Positions 12,089-21,777 of a DNA stretch of 64,000 nt are shown here, piece by piece. The translations under genes were made by a program, and so were the position numbers. The stretch spans positions 48,939 to 112,938 of the forward strand of contig MWCI01000002.1 of assembly GCA_002069965.1 (NCBI GenBank), given 5' to 3'. The stretch is from Spirochaetes bacterium ADurb.Bin218 (GTDB lineage Bacteria > Spirochaetota > UBA4802 > UBA5550). Numbering within the stretch: the stretch's first letter is position 1; each line of letters begins with the position of its first letter. The notes under the pieces are model-generated. The model had not been told where the DNA came from. It searched no databases and saw only the letters and a program-made list of their open reading frames with translations.

Positions 12089-12089
12089 A

Positions 12090-12374
12090 ATGAATCCGAA
12101 TGACATCATAATAAGACCTGTAATTTCTGAGAAATCAACCTTAATGATGGAAGATAATAAATATGTCTTCAAGGTTGCAACAAATGCAAATAAGCATACA
12201 GTCAAGATGGCAATAAAAGAAATTTTCGGAGTTGTTCCGGAAAAAGTAAATATTATAAATGTCCGTGGAAAAAATAGAAGGTTGCGATACAGAGTAGGTA
12301 AAAAGGCAGCCTGGAAAAAAGCTATTGTTACATTGAAGGCTGGAGACAAGATTCAGATCTTTGAAGGTCAATAA
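12090..12374 (+). CDS. rplW: 50S ribosomal protein L23
   Basis: L23, 94 residues, sits at the exit-tunnel mouth and docks trigger factor and SRP. The frame is open upstream into rplD, but the ATG at 12090 gives the normal N-terminus MNPNDIIIRPVISEKSTLMM and has GGGG nine bases before it, so it is chosen over 12045. NKYVFKVATNANKHTVKMAI is the family core. Confidence 0.97.
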   Translation: MNPNDIIIRPVISEKSTLMMEDNKYVFKVATNANKHTVKMAIKEIFGVVPEKVNIINVRGKNRRLRYRVGKKAAWKKAIVTLKAGDKIQIFEGQ

Positions 12375-12402
12375 CGAGTAAGGTAACTAAAAGGAACTTA
12401 GT

Positions 12403-13230
12403 ATGGGAATCAAAAAATTTAGACCAATAACTCCAACTCTGCGATATAAGACAGTTTTGGATAAAGAGGAAATTACAGAGGAAAAGCCTTACAAACCCCT
12501 TACAAAAGGTAAAACAGGGGATTCAGGACGCGGCTTTAAGGGTCAGGTAACAGTCAGGCGTCGCGGCGGTGGTCATAAAAGAAAACTTAGACTTATAGAT
12601 TTTAAAAGAAACAAATATGGTATTCCAGGAAAGGTTGTTTCAATTGAGTATGATCCAAACCGTACAGCCTATATTGCTCTTATCTCTTATGCTGATGGTG
12701 AGAAGAGATATATTATTGCTCCAGAAGGGCTCAAGGTTGGTGATAAGGTTGAATCTGGAGAAAATGCAGAGATTAAGCCAGGTAATAATTTACCACTTAA
12801 AAAGATTCCATTGGGCGCTAATATCTATAATATAGAATTGCACAGAGGTAAAGGCGGCCAGTTAGTTCGTTCTGCTGGAACAACAGCTATTCTTGCTGCA
12901 AGGGAAGAGGACTATTGCTTGATCAAGCTGCCCTCTGGAGAGATTAGAAAGGTCCATAGCGAGTGCTATTCCACAATAGGTTCTGTTGGTAATAAGGATC
13001 ATATAAATGTAACAATTGGTAAGGCAGGACGTTCAAGATGGCTAAACAAAAGGCCAAAGGTTCGTGGAGTTGCAATGAACCCTGTTGATCACCCACTTGG
13101 TGGTGGTGAAGGTAAATCTTCAGGTGGTAGGCATCCAGTTTCACCAACAGGTATGCCAACCAAGGGTTACAAGACAAGAAAGAAGAAAAAATATAGTGAT
13201 AAGTATATAATTAAGAGAAGGAAGGGCTGA
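12403..13230 (+). CDS. rplB: 50S ribosomal protein L2
   Basis: L2, 275 residues, needed for peptidyl-transferase centre assembly. [15 protein letters not shown] in the N-terminal part and the near-invariant [20 protein letters not shown] (with its key His) in the C-terminal part are present. A basic tail, YIIKRRKG, closes it. rpsS begins one base after the stop. Confidence 0.99.
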   Translation: MGIKKFRPITPTLRYKTVLDKEEITEEKPYKPLTKGKTGDSGRGFKGQVTVRRRGGGHKRKLRLIDFKRNKYGIPGKVVSIEYDPNRTAYIALISYADGEKRYIIAPEGLKVGDKVESGENAEIKPGNNLPLKKIPLGANIYNIELHRGKGGQLVRSAGTTAILAAREEDYCLIKLPSGEIRKVHSECYSTIGSVGNKDHINVTIGKAGRSRWLNKRPKVRGVAMNPVDHPLGGGEGKSSGGRHPVSPTGMPTKGYKTRKKKKYSDKYIIKRRKG

Positions 13231-13231
13231 T

Positions 13232-13519
13232 ATGGCAAGATCTGTAAAAAAGGGACCATATGTAGATCCAAAGCTCTTCAAAAAGATTGAAGAGATGAAC
13301 TCGACCAATAACAAGAAGGCTATCAAAACATGGTCAAGGAGATCAACCATATTCCCAGAGATGATTGGTCATACACTTATGGTTCATAACGGAAAGACTT
13401 TTATACCAGTTTATGTTACTGAGAATATGATTGGTCATAAGCTGGGAGAGTTTTCGCCCACAAGGACATATAGGGGTCATACAAGTAAAGACGATAAAGT
13501 GGCTAAGAAGAAAAAGTAA
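13232..13519 (+). CDS. rpsS: 30S ribosomal protein S19
   Basis: S19, 95 residues, pairs with S13 in the 30S head. [37 protein letters not shown] and [13 protein letters not shown] are the standard blocks. The C-terminus is lysine-rich (DDKVAKKKK). Start ATG almost abuts rplB, indicating coupled translation. Confidence 0.99.
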   Translation: MARSVKKGPYVDPKLFKKIEEMNSTNNKKAIKTWSRRSTIFPEMIGHTLMVHNGKTFIPVYVTENMIGHKLGEFSPTRTYRGHTSKDDKVAKKKK

Positions 13520-13531
13520 AGAGGATTAAAA

Positions 13532-13870
13532 ATGGAATCATCTGCAAAATCAAAACTCAACAGAATATCTGCCTCCAAAATGAGGCTTGTGGCAAATGAG
13601 GTTAAGGGTTTCTCATTGCCAGAAGCAGTAGATATTTTGAAGAATATGCCTCAGAAAGGCGCAAAGATTGTTCTCAAGACCCTTTATTCTGCAGGTGCCA
13701 ATGCTAAGTATAAGAATCCTGATATAATAGAAGACGCTCTTTATATTAAAAAGATTGCTGTTGATGAGGGGCCTACTATGAAAAGGTTCCAGGCAAGGGC
13801 ACGAGGAAGAGCAGGGAGAATCAGGAAGAGAACCAGTCATTTGACAATTATTTTATCTGATGAAAACTAA
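13532..13870 (+). CDS. rplV: 50S ribosomal protein L22
   Basis: L22, 112 residues; its beta-hairpin lines the exit tunnel at the macrolide-sensitive constriction. SASKMRLVANEVKG at the N-terminus and the hairpin segment MKRFQARARGRAGRIRKRTS are diagnostic and uninterrupted. AAAGAGGAT precedes the ATG. It sits between rpsS and rpsC in the standard order. Confidence 0.98.
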   Translation: MESSAKSKLNRISASKMRLVANEVKGFSLPEAVDILKNMPQKGAKIVLKTLYSAGANAKYKNPDIIEDALYIKKIAVDEGPTMKRFQARARGRAGRIRKRTSHLTIILSDEN

Positions 13871-13888
13871 TGCATAAGGAATAAAAAG

Positions 13889-14569
13889 ATGGGTCAGAAG
13901 GTAAATCCAATAGGAATAAGAGTAGGGATCAATAGAACCTGGGATTCGATCTGGTATGAGGACAAAAAAGAATATGCCAAAAATCTCCATGAGGATCTAA
14001 GGATAAAGAGATTCATAGAGAAGGAAAAGAAGAGTGCTGGCATAGCAAAGGTTATAATTGAAAGATTTCCAGATAGAGTTAATGTAAACATACATGCTTC
14101 AAGGCCTGGAGTTCTTATAGGAAAAAAAGGTGCAGATATTGAGGATCTAAAAGGACAGCTTCAAAAGCTTGCCTCAAAGACTGTTTATATAAACATAATT
14201 GAAGTGAAAAAGCCTGAAAAAAATGCGAAGCTGATTGCAGAGCAAATTGCAACTCAGATTGAAGGACGTTTTCCTTACAGAAGAGCTGTAAAGCAGGGTA
14301 TGACTAATGCTCTGAGAAGCGGTGCTCTTGGGATAAAAGTCATGGTATCAGGCAGGCTTAATAATGCAGAGATGGCTCGAACAGAGGCTTATAAAGAAGG
14401 AAGAATTCCTCTGCATACTCTAAGGGCAGATATAGATTATGGTTTTGCTGAGGCTCTTACAGCTTTTGGTCTCATAGGGGTAAAGGTCTGGTTGTATAAC
14501 GGAGATGTTCTTTCCAAGGATGCAGAAGAGGAAGACGATAAATATTCAGTTAAAAGAAAAACCAGATAA
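13889..14569 (+). CDS. rpsC: 30S ribosomal protein S3
   Basis: S3, 226 residues, at the mRNA entry channel. MGQKVNPIGIRVGINRTWDS, the KH-domain loop GVLIGKKGADIEDLK and the C-terminal domain GRIPLHTLRADIDYG are all present. An acidic stretch (DAEEEDDK) precedes the basic C-terminus. rplP follows 24 bases downstream. Confidence 0.99.
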   Translation: MGQKVNPIGIRVGINRTWDSIWYEDKKEYAKNLHEDLRIKRFIEKEKKSAGIAKVIIERFPDRVNVNIHASRPGVLIGKKGADIEDLKGQLQKLASKTVYINIIEVKKPEKNAKLIAEQIATQIEGRFPYRRAVKQGMTNALRSGALGIKVMVSGRLNNAEMARTEAYKEGRIPLHTLRADIDYGFAEALTAFGLIGVKVWLYNGDVLSKDAEEEDDKYSVKRKTR

Positions 14570-14593
14570 TGTGCTAAGGAAAGGTGAATTCTT

Positions 14594-15007
14594 ATGTTAA
14601 TGCCAAAAAGAGTTAAACACAGAAAAGTAATGCGTGGCCGTATGACAGGCACGGCCTATAGGGGTTCAACAATTGCTTTTGGTGAATACGGACTTAAAGC
14701 TCTTGAGTCTGGAAAGATAACAAGCAGACAGATAGAAGCAGCAAGGGTTGCCATAAACAGAAAGGTAAAAAGAGGTGGAAAGCTCTGGATCAGAATCTTC
14801 CCGGATTTTCCCTTTACAAAGAAGCCTGCTGAAACTCGTATGGGTAAAGGTAAAGGAAATCCAGAGGGATTTGTGGCAAGAGTTCTTCCAGGTCGAATTC
14901 TTTTTGAGATTGCTGGCATAGATGAGGCTCTTGCACGTGAGGCACTGGAGCATGCAGCTTCTAAGCTTCCACTTAAAACAAAATTTGTATCAATTGATAA
15001 ATTCTAA
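14594..15007 (+). CDS. rplP: 50S ribosomal protein L16
   Basis: L16, 137 residues, binds near the A-site tRNA and 5S r[42 protein letters not shown] and [20 protein letters not shown] match the family. The first of two in-frame ATGs (MLM) is kept because L16 proteins commonly begin MLMPKR. AAAGG lies 10 bases upstream. Confidence 0.98.
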   Translation: MLMPKRVKHRKVMRGRMTGTAYRGSTIAFGEYGLKALESGKITSRQIEAARVAINRKVKRGGKLWIRIFPDFPFTKKPAETRMGKGKGNPEGFVARVLPGRILFEIAGIDEALAREALEHAASKLPLKTKFVSIDKF

Positions 15008-15036
15008 CGTGAAGTTGTTGAAATAGAGGCATAGAA

Positions 15037-15243
15037 ATGAAAGGTAAACTTGAAGAGATGACAATGGAAGAATTAGAGAAAAGCCTTCAGGACACAAAGG
15101 CTGAGTTGCGTAAAGAGAGATTTAAGGCTGTAACCAGTAAAGTTGATGATCCTAAGAAGATCAGTAATCTTAAAAAACACGTTGCAAGAATTCTTACATT
15201 GAAAAGAGAATACGAACTCGGGATAAGGAAACCAGGGAGATAA
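15037..15243 (+). CDS. rpmC: 50S ribosomal protein L29
   Basis: L29, 68 residues, a two-helix protein at the exit-tunnel rim beside L23. It keeps the [11 protein letters not shown] helix and the C-terminal [19 protein letters not shown]. It ends 11 bases before rpsQ, the usual neighbour. Confidence 0.95.
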   Translation: MKGKLEEMTMEELEKSLQDTKAELRKERFKAVTSKVDDPKKISNLKKHVARILTLKREYELGIRKPGR

Positions 15244-15254
15244 GGGGATTGCTT

Positions 15255-15506
15255 ATGAAATCAAACAGGAAACAGCTTATAGGTAAAGTAGTCAGCAACA
15301 AAATGGACAAAACCATTGTTGTTGAATTGGAGAATCTTGTAATGCATCCTCTTTACAAAAAATCCGTCAAGAGAACAAAAAAGGTCAAAAGCCATGACGA
15401 GAGAAATGAGTGCTCTATCGGAGATGTAGTGAGAATTGAGGAAACAAGACCTTTATCAAAAGAAAAGAGATATAGATTAGTTGAAATCATTGAGAAAGTT
15501 AAGTAG
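15255..15506 (+). CDS. rpsQ: 30S ribosomal protein S17
   Basis: S17, 83 residues, an OB-fold protein binding 16S rRNA early. [19 protein letters not shown] and [20 protein letters not shown] are diagnostic. A TTG at 15249 is in frame, but the ATG at 15255 has GGGGA (15244-15248) at proper spacing and is chosen. Confidence 0.96.
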   Translation: MKSNRKQLIGKVVSNKMDKTIVVELENLVMHPLYKKSVKRTKKVKSHDERNECSIGDVVRIEETRPLSKEKRYRLVEIIEKVK

Positions 15507-15515
15507 AGGTGCGTC

Positions 15516-15908
15516 ATGATTCAGGTTCAGACTATGTTAGAGGTGGCAGATAATAGCGGTGTAAAAAAGGTTCAGTGCATTAAAGTTCTTGGCGGAACAA
15601 GAAGACGCTATGCTACAGTTGGAGATATTATTGTAGTTGCGGTCAAGGATGCACAGCCCTCTTACGGGTTAAAGGACTCAACAGGAAAGAAGGTCCACAA
15701 CAAATCAGTATTGCGAGCTGTTGTTGTGAGGACAACAAAGCCTGTCAGAAGAAAGGATGGTTCATATATTAAATTTGATGATAATGCAGTGGTAATTATA
15801 GATGCCAAGGGTGAGCCAAAGGGTACACGTATTTTTGGTCCGGTTGCCAGAGAGTTGAGGGATAAGAATTTCTTGAAAATTGTTTCTCTTGCACCGGAAG
15901 TTCTCTAA
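15516..15908 (+). CDS. rplN: 50S ribosomal protein L14 with short insertion
   Basis: L14, 130 residues, an intersubunit-bridge protein. [20 protein letters not shown] at the start and [20 protein letters not shown] at the end are canonical. It is about eight residues longer than the usual 122: the loop that normally reads like PRGKVKKGDVLKAV is here [22 protein letters not shown], so the extra residues sit in that surface loop (about residues 48-65). Otherwise ordinary. Confidence 0.98.
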   Translation: MIQVQTMLEVADNSGVKKVQCIKVLGGTRRRYATVGDIIVVAVKDAQPSYGLKDSTGKKVHNKSVLRAVVVRTTKPVRRKDGSYIKFDDNAVVIIDAKGEPKGTRIFGPVARELRDKNFLKIVSLAPEVL

Positions 15909-15923
15909 GAGGGGTTTAGAAAT

Positions 15924-16259
15924 ATGGAAAGTGGCAAATTGCTAAAAACTAAAATAAGAGTTGGTGACAATGTAGTTGTTATCAGCGGAGCAAGTGCTGG
16001 CAAGAGAGGTAAGGTTCTTGCTATCAATAAAGAAAAAGGCAGAGTTGTAGTTGAGGGAGTCAATAAAAGAGATAAGTATCTTCGCCCATCTCAAGCTAAT
16101 CCTCAGGGTGGGAAGGTGAATATTGAATTCCCTATACATATATCAAATGTTATGTATTTTTGTGATAGATGTAAGAAGGGAACAAGGATAGGCATTCAGG
16201 TTAAGGATAACAACAAGACAAGAGTGTGCAAAGGTTGCGGAAAAAGTATAGATAAGTAA
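15924..16259 (+). CDS. rplX: 50S ribosomal protein L24, zinc-ribbon form
   Basis: L24, 111 residues, an assembly initiator. KOW motif region VRVGDNVVVISGASAGKRGKV (about residues 10-30) and the middle block NIEFPIHISNVMYFC. The C-terminal part carries CDRC and CKGC, a four-cysteine pattern expected to bind zinc, as in many bacterial L24 proteins. GAGGGG precedes the ATG. Confidence 0.97.
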   Translation: MESGKLLKTKIRVGDNVVVISGASAGKRGKVLAINKEKGRVVVEGVNKRDKYLRPSQANPQGGKVNIEFPIHISNVMYFCDRCKKGTRIGIQVKDNNKTRVCKGCGKSIDK

Positions 16260-16271
16260 GGGTAAAGCGCT

Positions 16272-16820
16272 ATGTATGTCAGATTACGAGAGGAATACAA
16301 CAACAAATATAAGCAGAACCTCATTAATCAGTTTAAATATCAAACTATAATGCAGGTTCCCAAGCTTGAAAAGATAGTGTTAAATGTTGGTATGGGTGAT
16401 GCTCATTCCAATCCAAATTATATGAATTCAGTCTTAGAAGAGCTTGCCCTCATAACAGGACAGAAGGCTGTAAAAACAAAAGCAAGAAAATCTATTGCTA
16501 ACTTTAAAATACGAGAAGGCTATGAGGTTGGTGCAAGGGTAACTCTTAGAGGGGATAAGATGTATGAATTCCTTGACAGACTTATTAATATTGCCCTGCC
16601 GAGGGTAAGGGACTTCAAGGGGCTTTCTGCTAAGTCTTTTGATACAAATGGTAATTATAACTTTTCTATCAAGGAACAGATTATATTCCCTGAAATAAAT
16701 TTTGATAAGACTGAAAAAATTCATGGTATAAATATAACAATAGTAACAACAGCTAAGACAAAGGAAGAGGCTTTAGCTCTTCTAAGAGAATTCAAAATGC
16801 CTTTTAAGGAGCAGGGGTAA
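16272..16820 (+). CDS. rplE: 50S ribosomal protein L5
   Basis: L5, 182 residues, binds 5S rRNA and contacts the 30S head. [37 protein letters not shown] and [19 protein letters not shown] are family blocks. It precedes rpsZ by six bases, as in most spc operons. Confidence 0.99.
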   Translation: MYVRLREEYNNKYKQNLINQFKYQTIMQVPKLEKIVLNVGMGDAHSNPNYMNSVLEELALITGQKAVKTKARKSIANFKIREGYEVGARVTLRGDKMYEFLDRLINIALPRVRDFKGLSAKSFDTNGNYNFSIKEQIIFPEINFDKTEKIHGINITIVTTAKTKEEALALLREFKMPFKEQG

Positions 16821-16826
16821 TCATTT

Positions 16827-17012
16827 ATGGCAAAGACAAGTACTATAGCTAAGCACAAAAAGCCAAAGAAGTTTTCAGTAAGGCATCATAACAGATGTGC
16901 TATTTGTGGAAGACCAAGAGGATACATGAGAAGATTTGACATGTGCAGAATATGTTTTCGAAAGCTTGCCAGTACAGGTGAGATCCCCGGTGTAACAAAA
17001 TCATCATGGTAG
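16827..17012 (+). CDS. rpsZ: 30S ribosomal protein S14, type Z
   Basis: S14 of the short, zinc-binding form, 61 residues. The site is CAICGRP...CRICFRKLA: two CxxC pairs at about residues 24-27 and 40-43. The protein lies in the 30S head. A zinc-free paralogue, common as a zinc-starvation backup in other bacteria, is not in this window. Confidence 0.97.
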   Translation: MAKTSTIAKHKKPKKFSVRHHNRCAICGRPRGYMRRFDMCRICFRKLASTGEIPGVTKSSW

Positions 17013-17037
17013 AATATAAAGTGGAGAGACGATAAAG

Positions 17038-17439
17038 ATGAGTGCAACTAGTGATCCAATTGCTGATATGCTGACAAGGATAAGAAATGCTGTAAAGGCA
17101 GAGCATCTTAAGGTTGATATACCTTCGTCCAAGATGAAGGTTGCTATCGCTAAGATACTTAAAGATGAAGGATTTATAAAAAATTATAAGCTTATTGAAG
17201 ACAACAAGCAAAAAATACTCAGAATATACCTGAAGTATACAGAAGATAAGCAGCCAGCTATTCTTGAGTTAAAGAGAATTAGCAAGCCAGGCAGAAGGGT
17301 TTATAAAAGGGCTATAGATTTAAATCCAGTGTATAATAATGTGGGAATATGGATTCTATCGACACCAAAAGGTGTTATAACCAACAAGGCTGCGAAAAAG
17401 CTTAATGTTGGTGGAGAAGTTATTTGCGAAATACTATAA
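17038..17439 (+). CDS. rpsH: 30S ribosomal protein S8
   Basis: S8, 133 residues, a central-domain assembly protein (in E. coli the translational repressor of the spc operon). [20 protein letters not shown] and the C-terminal [20 protein letters not shown] are diagnostic. It occupies the standard position between rpsZ and rplF. Confidence 0.99.
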   Translation: MSATSDPIADMLTRIRNAVKAEHLKVDIPSSKMKVAIAKILKDEGFIKNYKLIEDNKQKILRIYLKYTEDKQPAILELKRISKPGRRVYKRAIDLNPVYNNVGIWILSTPKGVITNKAAKKLNVGGEVICEIL

Positions 17440-17460
17440 TCTAAGAAGAGTGGAAATGTT

Positions 17461-18003
17461 ATGTCGAGAATAGGGAAAAAACCGATTGAAATACCATCAA
17501 ATGTTACAGTAACACTTGATGGCAAGAATTTATCCGTCAAGGGACCCCTCGGTGAAAATAAGCTCACCCTGCTTGATGGAGTAAAAATTGAAATTAATGA
17601 TAAAATATTAAAAGTTGATGTTGAGGATCATGAGAATAGACAACACAGAGCCTATCATGGTCTCTTTAGAACTCTGATCAATAATATGGTAGTTGGGGTA
17701 TCTCAGGGATTTGTTAAAGAACTGGAGATTGTTGGTGTAGGTTACAGGGCAATTCAGCAAGGTAAGGATATTCAATTCCAGTTGGGATACTCTCATCCAA
17801 TACTTTTTCCTGCTCCTGAGGGTATAACCCTTGAGGTGACTGAAGCAACAAAATTTAAAGTAAAAGGATATAACAAAGAGCTTGTGGGGCAGGTTGCTGC
17901 TAATATAAGGAAGCTGAGAGGACCTGAGCCATATAAAGGCAAGGGTATAAGATATAAGAATGAAAATATCAGGAAAAAAGCGGGAAAAACAGGTAAAAAA
18001 TAA
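17461..18003 (+). CDS. rplF: 50S ribosomal protein L6
   Basis: L6, 180 residues, near the GTPase-associated centre. [19 protein letters not shown] and [22 protein letters not shown] C-terminus (here [19 protein letters not shown]) are clear. Its stop overlaps the rplR start (TAATG at 18001-18005), so the two are translationally coupled. Confidence 0.99.
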   Translation: MSRIGKKPIEIPSNVTVTLDGKNLSVKGPLGENKLTLLDGVKIEINDKILKVDVEDHENRQHRAYHGLFRTLINNMVVGVSQGFVKELEIVGVGYRAIQQGKDIQFQLGYSHPILFPAPEGITLEVTEATKFKVKGYNKELVGQVAANIRKLRGPEPYKGKGIRYKNENIRKKAGKTGKK

Positions 18004-18368
18004 TGGATAAGTTATCATTAAAGCAGAAGCAATTTTTTAGACGAAGACTGAGAATTAAAAATAAAATAAGAAAGAATACAGAAAGGCTCCGTCTCTGTAT
18101 TTCCAGAAGTAATAAAAATTTCTATGCTCAGATCATTGACGACAGAAAGGGCCACACCCTTGTTGCTCTTTCTACCCTTTCAAAGGAGTTTGAAGGGGAT
18201 AAAAATCGCGGAAATATTGAGTCTGCAAAAAAGCTCGGTAAGCTCCTTGCAGAAAGAGCAGTTGCTCAGGGTATAAAGACAGTGGTCTTTGACAGGAATG
18301 GCTACCTTTATCATGGTAAAATTAAAGCTTTTGCTGATGCAGCAAGAGAAAATGGTCTTGAGTTTTAG
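18003..18368 (+). CDS. rplR: 50S ribosomal protein L18
   Basis: L18, 121 residues, a 5S rRNA binder. Basic N-terminus, then [18 protein letters not shown] and the C-terminal [20 protein letters not shown] with AAREN. The ATG shares a base with the rplF stop. Confidence 0.98.
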   Translation: MDKLSLKQKQFFRRRLRIKNKIRKNTERLRLCISRSNKNFYAQIIDDRKGHTLVALSTLSKEFEGDKNRGNIESAKKLGKLLAERAVAQGIKTVVFDRNGYLYHGKIKAFADAARENGLEF

Positions 18369-18377
18369 GAGTTGATT

Positions 18378-18890
18378 ATGAAAATTAAGAGAAGAAGAGT
18401 AAAAATAGACGGCATTGAACTTTCTGATAAGGTTGTTGTTATAAACAGGGTTGCTAAGGTTGTTAAGGGTGGAAGAAGATTTTCTTTTAATGCTCTGTCT
18501 GTAGTTGGTGACTCTGATGGTCATGTGGGAATAGGTTTTGGCAAGGCAAATGATGTTCCTGATGCAATAGACAAAAGCAAGGAAGATGCTAAGAAGAATG
18601 TATACAAGATCAATCTCAATAAGACCACTATTCCTCATGAGGTTGTTGGAAAGTTTAAATCAGCAAAGGTTATAATGAAGCCAGCTGCTCCAGGAACAGG
18701 AATCATTGCTGGTCCTTCTGTAAGAGCTGTTCTTGAAAAAGCAGGAGTATCTGACATACTGACCAAAGCTCAGGGGTCAAGGAATCCTATGAATTTAGTG
18801 AAAGCTACCCTTGATGGACTCCTACAGCTTAGAAGCTTGAAAGAGGCTGCTGATGTTAGAGAAGTTCCTATTTCAAAATTATGGGAGTAA
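18378..18890 (+). CDS. rpsE: 30S ribosomal protein S5
   Basis: S5, 170 residues, at the mRNA entry site and important for fidelity. [37 protein letters not shown] and [19 protein letters not shown] are diagnostic. A TTG at 18372 is in frame, but ATG 18378 has TAGGAG (18366-18371) six bases upstream and is chosen. Confidence 0.98.
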   Translation: MKIKRRRVKIDGIELSDKVVVINRVAKVVKGGRRFSFNALSVVGDSDGHVGIGFGKANDVPDAIDKSKEDAKKNVYKINLNKTTIPHEVVGKFKSAKVIMKPAAPGTGIIAGPSVRAVLEKAGVSDILTKAQGSRNPMNLVKATLDGLLQLRSLKEAADVREVPISKLWE

Positions 18891-18896
18891 TTGGAC

Positions 18897-19082
18897 ATGG
18901 AAAAGAAGTTGATAGTTAAACAGGTGCGTAGTACCATAGGGACAAAGCCAAAACAGAGAGATACTCTAAGAGCCCTTGGACTTAGGAAGATAAATGCTAC
19001 AAGAGAGCATGCAGATAATGCAGTCATAAGAGGTATGATAGATAAGGTTAAGCATCTTGTAGAAGTGACAGAGAAAAAATAA
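18897..19082 (+). CDS. rpmD: 50S ribosomal protein L30
   Basis: L30, 61 residues. LIVKQVRSTIGTKPKQRDTL and LRALGLRKINATREHAD match the short bacterial form. The frame opens at TTG 18891, but GGGAG (18883-18887) is better spaced for ATG 18897. rpsE ends six bases before. Confidence 0.95.
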   Translation: MEKKLIVKQVRSTIGTKPKQRDTLRALGLRKINATREHADNAVIRGMIDKVKHLVEVTEKK

Positions 19083-19103
19083 AATCGTCGGAAGAGAATA
19101 GCT

Positions 19104-19553
19104 ATGGAACAATATACATTAAAGAAACCTGAGTCAATCAAAAGAAAAAAGAGAGTTGGTATAGGGCCTTCTTCTGGTCATGGCAAAACATCATGTCGCG
19201 GCCATAAGGGGCAGATGGCAAGATCTGGGGCAAAGAGGCGTCCATGGTTTGAAGGTGGTCAGATGCCACTTCAAAGGCGAGTCCCCAAAAGAGGCTTTAA
19301 TAATGCTATTTTCAAAATCTATTATCAAGTTGTAAACATTTCTGCCATTGACAAGCTTGAGGCTCTGGAGATAAATTCGGAAGTTCTCTTTAAGGCTGGT
19401 CTTATAAATAGCAAAACAGAGCCAGTAAAAATTTTGGGAAATGGTGAGCTCACAAAAGCAAAGAAGGTTTTTGCTGATGCTTTCTCTGCCTCTGCAATGG
19501 AAAAAATAAAAAATGCTGGCGGCGAAGCAATTTTAAGCTGCGAAGAACAATAA
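19104..19553 (+). CDS. rplO: 50S ribosomal protein L15
   Basis: L15, 149 residues, a late 50S assembly protein. The glycine/lysine-rich N-terminal arm RVGIGPSSGHGKTSCRGHKG and the block RPWFEGGQMPLQRRVPKRGF are diagnostic. It precedes secY as in other spc operons. Confidence 0.98.
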   Translation: MEQYTLKKPESIKRKKRVGIGPSSGHGKTSCRGHKGQMARSGAKRRPWFEGGQMPLQRRVPKRGFNNAIFKIYYQVVNISAIDKLEALEINSEVLFKAGLINSKTEPVKILGNGELTKAKKVFADAFSASAMEKIKNAGGEAILSCEEQ

Positions 19554-19576
19554 CATTCAGAGGATAAGGAAAGCTA

Positions 19577-20917
19577 ATGTCCAGCGCTGTAATAAATATA
19601 TTTAAAATTCCGGATCTAAGAAAAAGGGTATTATTTACCCTTTTTATGCTCATAGTTTATAGAATTGGTGCACATATCCCTGTGCCTGGAATAAATGTAG
19701 AGGCCTTGAGGGACTATTTTGTTGAGGCAGAAAAGTCTGGGGTTTTGGATTTCTTTGACCTATTCGCTGGAGGGGCTTTAAAGAGATTTACAATTTTTGC
19801 TCTTGGAATTATGCCCTACATCTCCTCCTCAATTATTGTGGATTTGCTCAAGACCGTTTTCCCATATCTCAATGAGTTATCAAAGGAAGGTGCTGAGGGC
19901 TATAAAAAGCTCAATCAGTATATCAAATATGGAACTGTTTTACTCTGTACCATACAGGGGCTTGGTCTTGTTTTCTGGATGAGGTCAATGAGAACTGCAG
20001 ATGGAACTCCTGTTGTTCCTGATGGGAGTGGCGTTGGCTTTACTATAATGGCGGTGATCTCAATAGTAACAGGCACAATGGTTCTCATGTGGTTTGGAGA
20101 ACTCATTACAGAAAGAGGTATCGGTAATGGTATTTCTCTTATAATCATGGCAGGAATTGTTGTAAGATTGCCTCAGTCTTTTTATGAGACTATGAAAAAG
20201 ATTGCGGACACTGGTGAGCCAATAGTGGGAATTATTTTGATAGGTCTTTTCTTTCTTGTTGTTGCTGCAAGTATTTTGCTTACACTTGGGACACGAAGAA
20301 TTCCTGTTCAGTATGGTAAGCGTATGGTTGGTGCTACAGCAGTGCAGAGAACAGCTCAATATATTCCTTTGCGTGTAAATGCTGCCGGGGTTATTCCTAT
20401 AATTTTTGCATCGGCCATAATAGTATTCCCATCTCAGCTTGTCAGGATGCTTGGTGTAAGTACAAATGTTTATCTTAACAAGATTCAGTATTGGTTGACA
20501 CCTGGTCAAATTCCTTATATAGTATTGTATAGTGCACTTGTTATTTTCTTTTGTTTCTTCTATACTTCTTTAAGATTTAATCCCACTGAGATTGCGGATA
20601 ACCTTAAGAAGTATGGTGGCTTTATACCCGGAATAAGACCAGGTCAAAATACAGCGGATTACCTCATGGGTGTCCTTAATAGGGTAACTCTGTCAGGATC
20701 GATCTTCCTTGCATTGATTTCAATTATTCCTGACTTTATTATACGAATATGGCCAGAGCAGGTGCCAATTAACATGGCCTATCTTTTTGGTGGAACATCT
20801 CTTCTGATAGTTGTGGGTGTGGCTCTGGATACATTGAAACAAATTGAGTCTCAGCTTTTGATGAGACATTACGATGGATTTTTGGGATCTAAAAAGAAAA
20901 TTCAGGGAAGATATTAA
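19577..20917 (+). CDS. secY: Preprotein translocase channel subunit SecY
   Basis: SecY, 446 residues, the protein-conducting channel of the inner membrane. Ten hydrophobic segments are seen; the plug-region IPVPGINVEALRDYF, the NGISLIIMAGIVVRLP segment and the cytoplasmic PTEIADNLKKYGGFIPGIRP loop are canonical. In many genomes adk and map lie between secY and infA; here infA follows after only 18 bases. It serves export of FlaA, the barrel and the lipoproteins seen elsewhere in the window. Confidence 0.99.
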   Translation: MSSAVINIFKIPDLRKRVLFTLFMLIVYRIGAHIPVPGINVEALRDYFVEAEKSGVLDFFDLFAGGALKRFTIFALGIMPYISSSIIVDLLKTVFPYLNELSKEGAEGYKKLNQYIKYGTVLLCTIQGLGLVFWMRSMRTADGTPVVPDGSGVGFTIMAVISIVTGTMVLMWFGELITERGIGNGISLIIMAGIVVRLPQSFYETMKKIADTGEPIVGIILIGLFFLVVAASILLTLGTRRIPVQYGKRMVGATAVQRTAQYIPLRVNAAGVIPIIFASAIIVFPSQLVRMLGVSTNVYLNKIQYWLTPGQIPYIVLYSALVIFFCFFYTSLRFNPTEIADNLKKYGGFIPGIRPGQNTADYLMGVLNRVTLSGSIFLALISIIPDFIIRIWPEQVPINMAYLFGGTSLLIVVGVALDTLKQIESQLLMRHYDGFLGSKKKIQGRY

Positions 20918-20935
20918 TTATATTGAGAGAGGTCT

Positions 20936-21154
20936 ATGGCTAAGGAAGAACCTATTGAAGTTGAAGGTGTGGTTGTTGAACCCTTACCCAATGCTATGTT
21001 TAGAGTAAAACTTGACAATGGGCATGTGGTATTGGCTCACATATCGGGCAAGATGAGGATGCACTACATCCGAATTTTACCTGGTGACAAGGTCACAGTG
21101 GAGTTGTCGCCCTATGATTTGAGCCGTGGAAGAATAATTTACAGAGCAAAGTGA
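20936..21154 (+). CDS. infA: Translation initiation factor IF-1
   Basis: IF-1, 72 residues, a single OB-fold that blocks the A site during initiation. [40 protein letters not shown] and the C-terminal [11 protein letters not shown] are canonical. GAGAGG precedes the ATG. It follows secY directly; a promoter-like element lies between it and rpmJ. Confidence 0.98.
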   Translation: MAKEEPIEVEGVVVEPLPNAMFRVKLDNGHVVLAHISGKMRMHYIRILPGDKVTVELSPYDLSRGRIIYRAK

Positions 21155-21174
21155 AAATCTTTTTAATATAAAAG

Positions 21175-21204
21175 TTGACATTAAGTAAATGATATTAATA
21201 TATG
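21175..21204 (+). promoter_or_regulatory. Probable promoter before rpmJ
   Basis: Consensus -35 TTGACA (21175-21180), then an 18-base spacer and TATATG (21199-21204), or ATATAT one base earlier, as -10. It lies 29 bases before the rpmJ ATG and could give the rpmJ-rpsM-K-D-rpoA-rplQ (alpha) block its own transcript. Confidence 0.5.
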
Positions 21205-21232
21205 GCTTTTTGTCCGATTAAGAGGTGGATAT

Positions 21233-21367
21233 ATGAAAGTGAATGTATCAGTTAAAAAAATATGCAGCGAATGCAAGGTTATTAAAAGACATGGTGTGGT
21301 CAGGGTTATTTGTTCAAATCCCAGACACAAGCAAAGGCAAAAAATTAGAAAAGTAAGCAAACATTAA
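21233..21367 (+). CDS. rpmJ: 50S ribosomal protein L36
   Basis: L36, 44 residues, short enough to be missed by length-based gene finders. It reads [20 protein letters not shown] and onward with the zinc ligands Cys11, Cys14, Cys27 and His32. It is a little longer than the usual 37-38 because the basic C-terminal tail ([10 protein letters not shown]) is extended. AGAGGTGG precedes the ATG; rpsM follows 23 bases later. Confidence 0.95.
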   Translation: MKVNVSVKKICSECKVIKRHGVVRVICSNPRHKQRQKIRKVSKH

Positions 21368-21390
21368 TACTGTAAAGAGGATTATTTTTT

Positions 21391-21765
21391 ATGGCAAGGA
21401 TAGCAGGTGTAGACTTACCAAACGATAAAAGGGTAGAGATAGGTCTTACTTATATTTATGGTATTGGATTAACTACTTCAAAGAAAATTCTGGCAGCAGC
21501 AGGCATTAATCCTGACACAAGGGTCAAGGATTTGACAGATGAAGAGATCGGTAATATAAGAAAATATATTGACCAGAATCTTAAGGTTGAAGGTGATCTC
21601 AGGACAGAAGTTAACCTCAATATTAAGAGGCTTATGGATATAGGCTGCTACAGGGGGCTCAGGCATAGAAGAGGATTACCTGTTCGTGGTCAGAATACAA
21701 AAAATAATGCCAAGACAAGAAAGGGCAATCGTAAAGCTTCTGCAGGAGCTAAGAAAAAGAAATAA
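21391..21765 (+). CDS. rpsM: 30S ribosomal protein S13
   Basis: S13, 124 residues, bridges the 30S head to the 50[35 protein letters not shown] and [20 protein letters not shown] are canonical; the C-terminal tail that reaches the P-site tRNA is lysine-rich. Confidence 0.99.
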   Translation: MARIAGVDLPNDKRVEIGLTYIYGIGLTTSKKILAAAGINPDTRVKDLTDEEIGNIRKYIDQNLKVEGDLRTEVNLNIKRLMDIGCYRGLRHRRGLPVRGQNTKNNAKTRKGNRKASAGAKKKK

Positions 21766-21777
21766 GAGGTATTTGGC

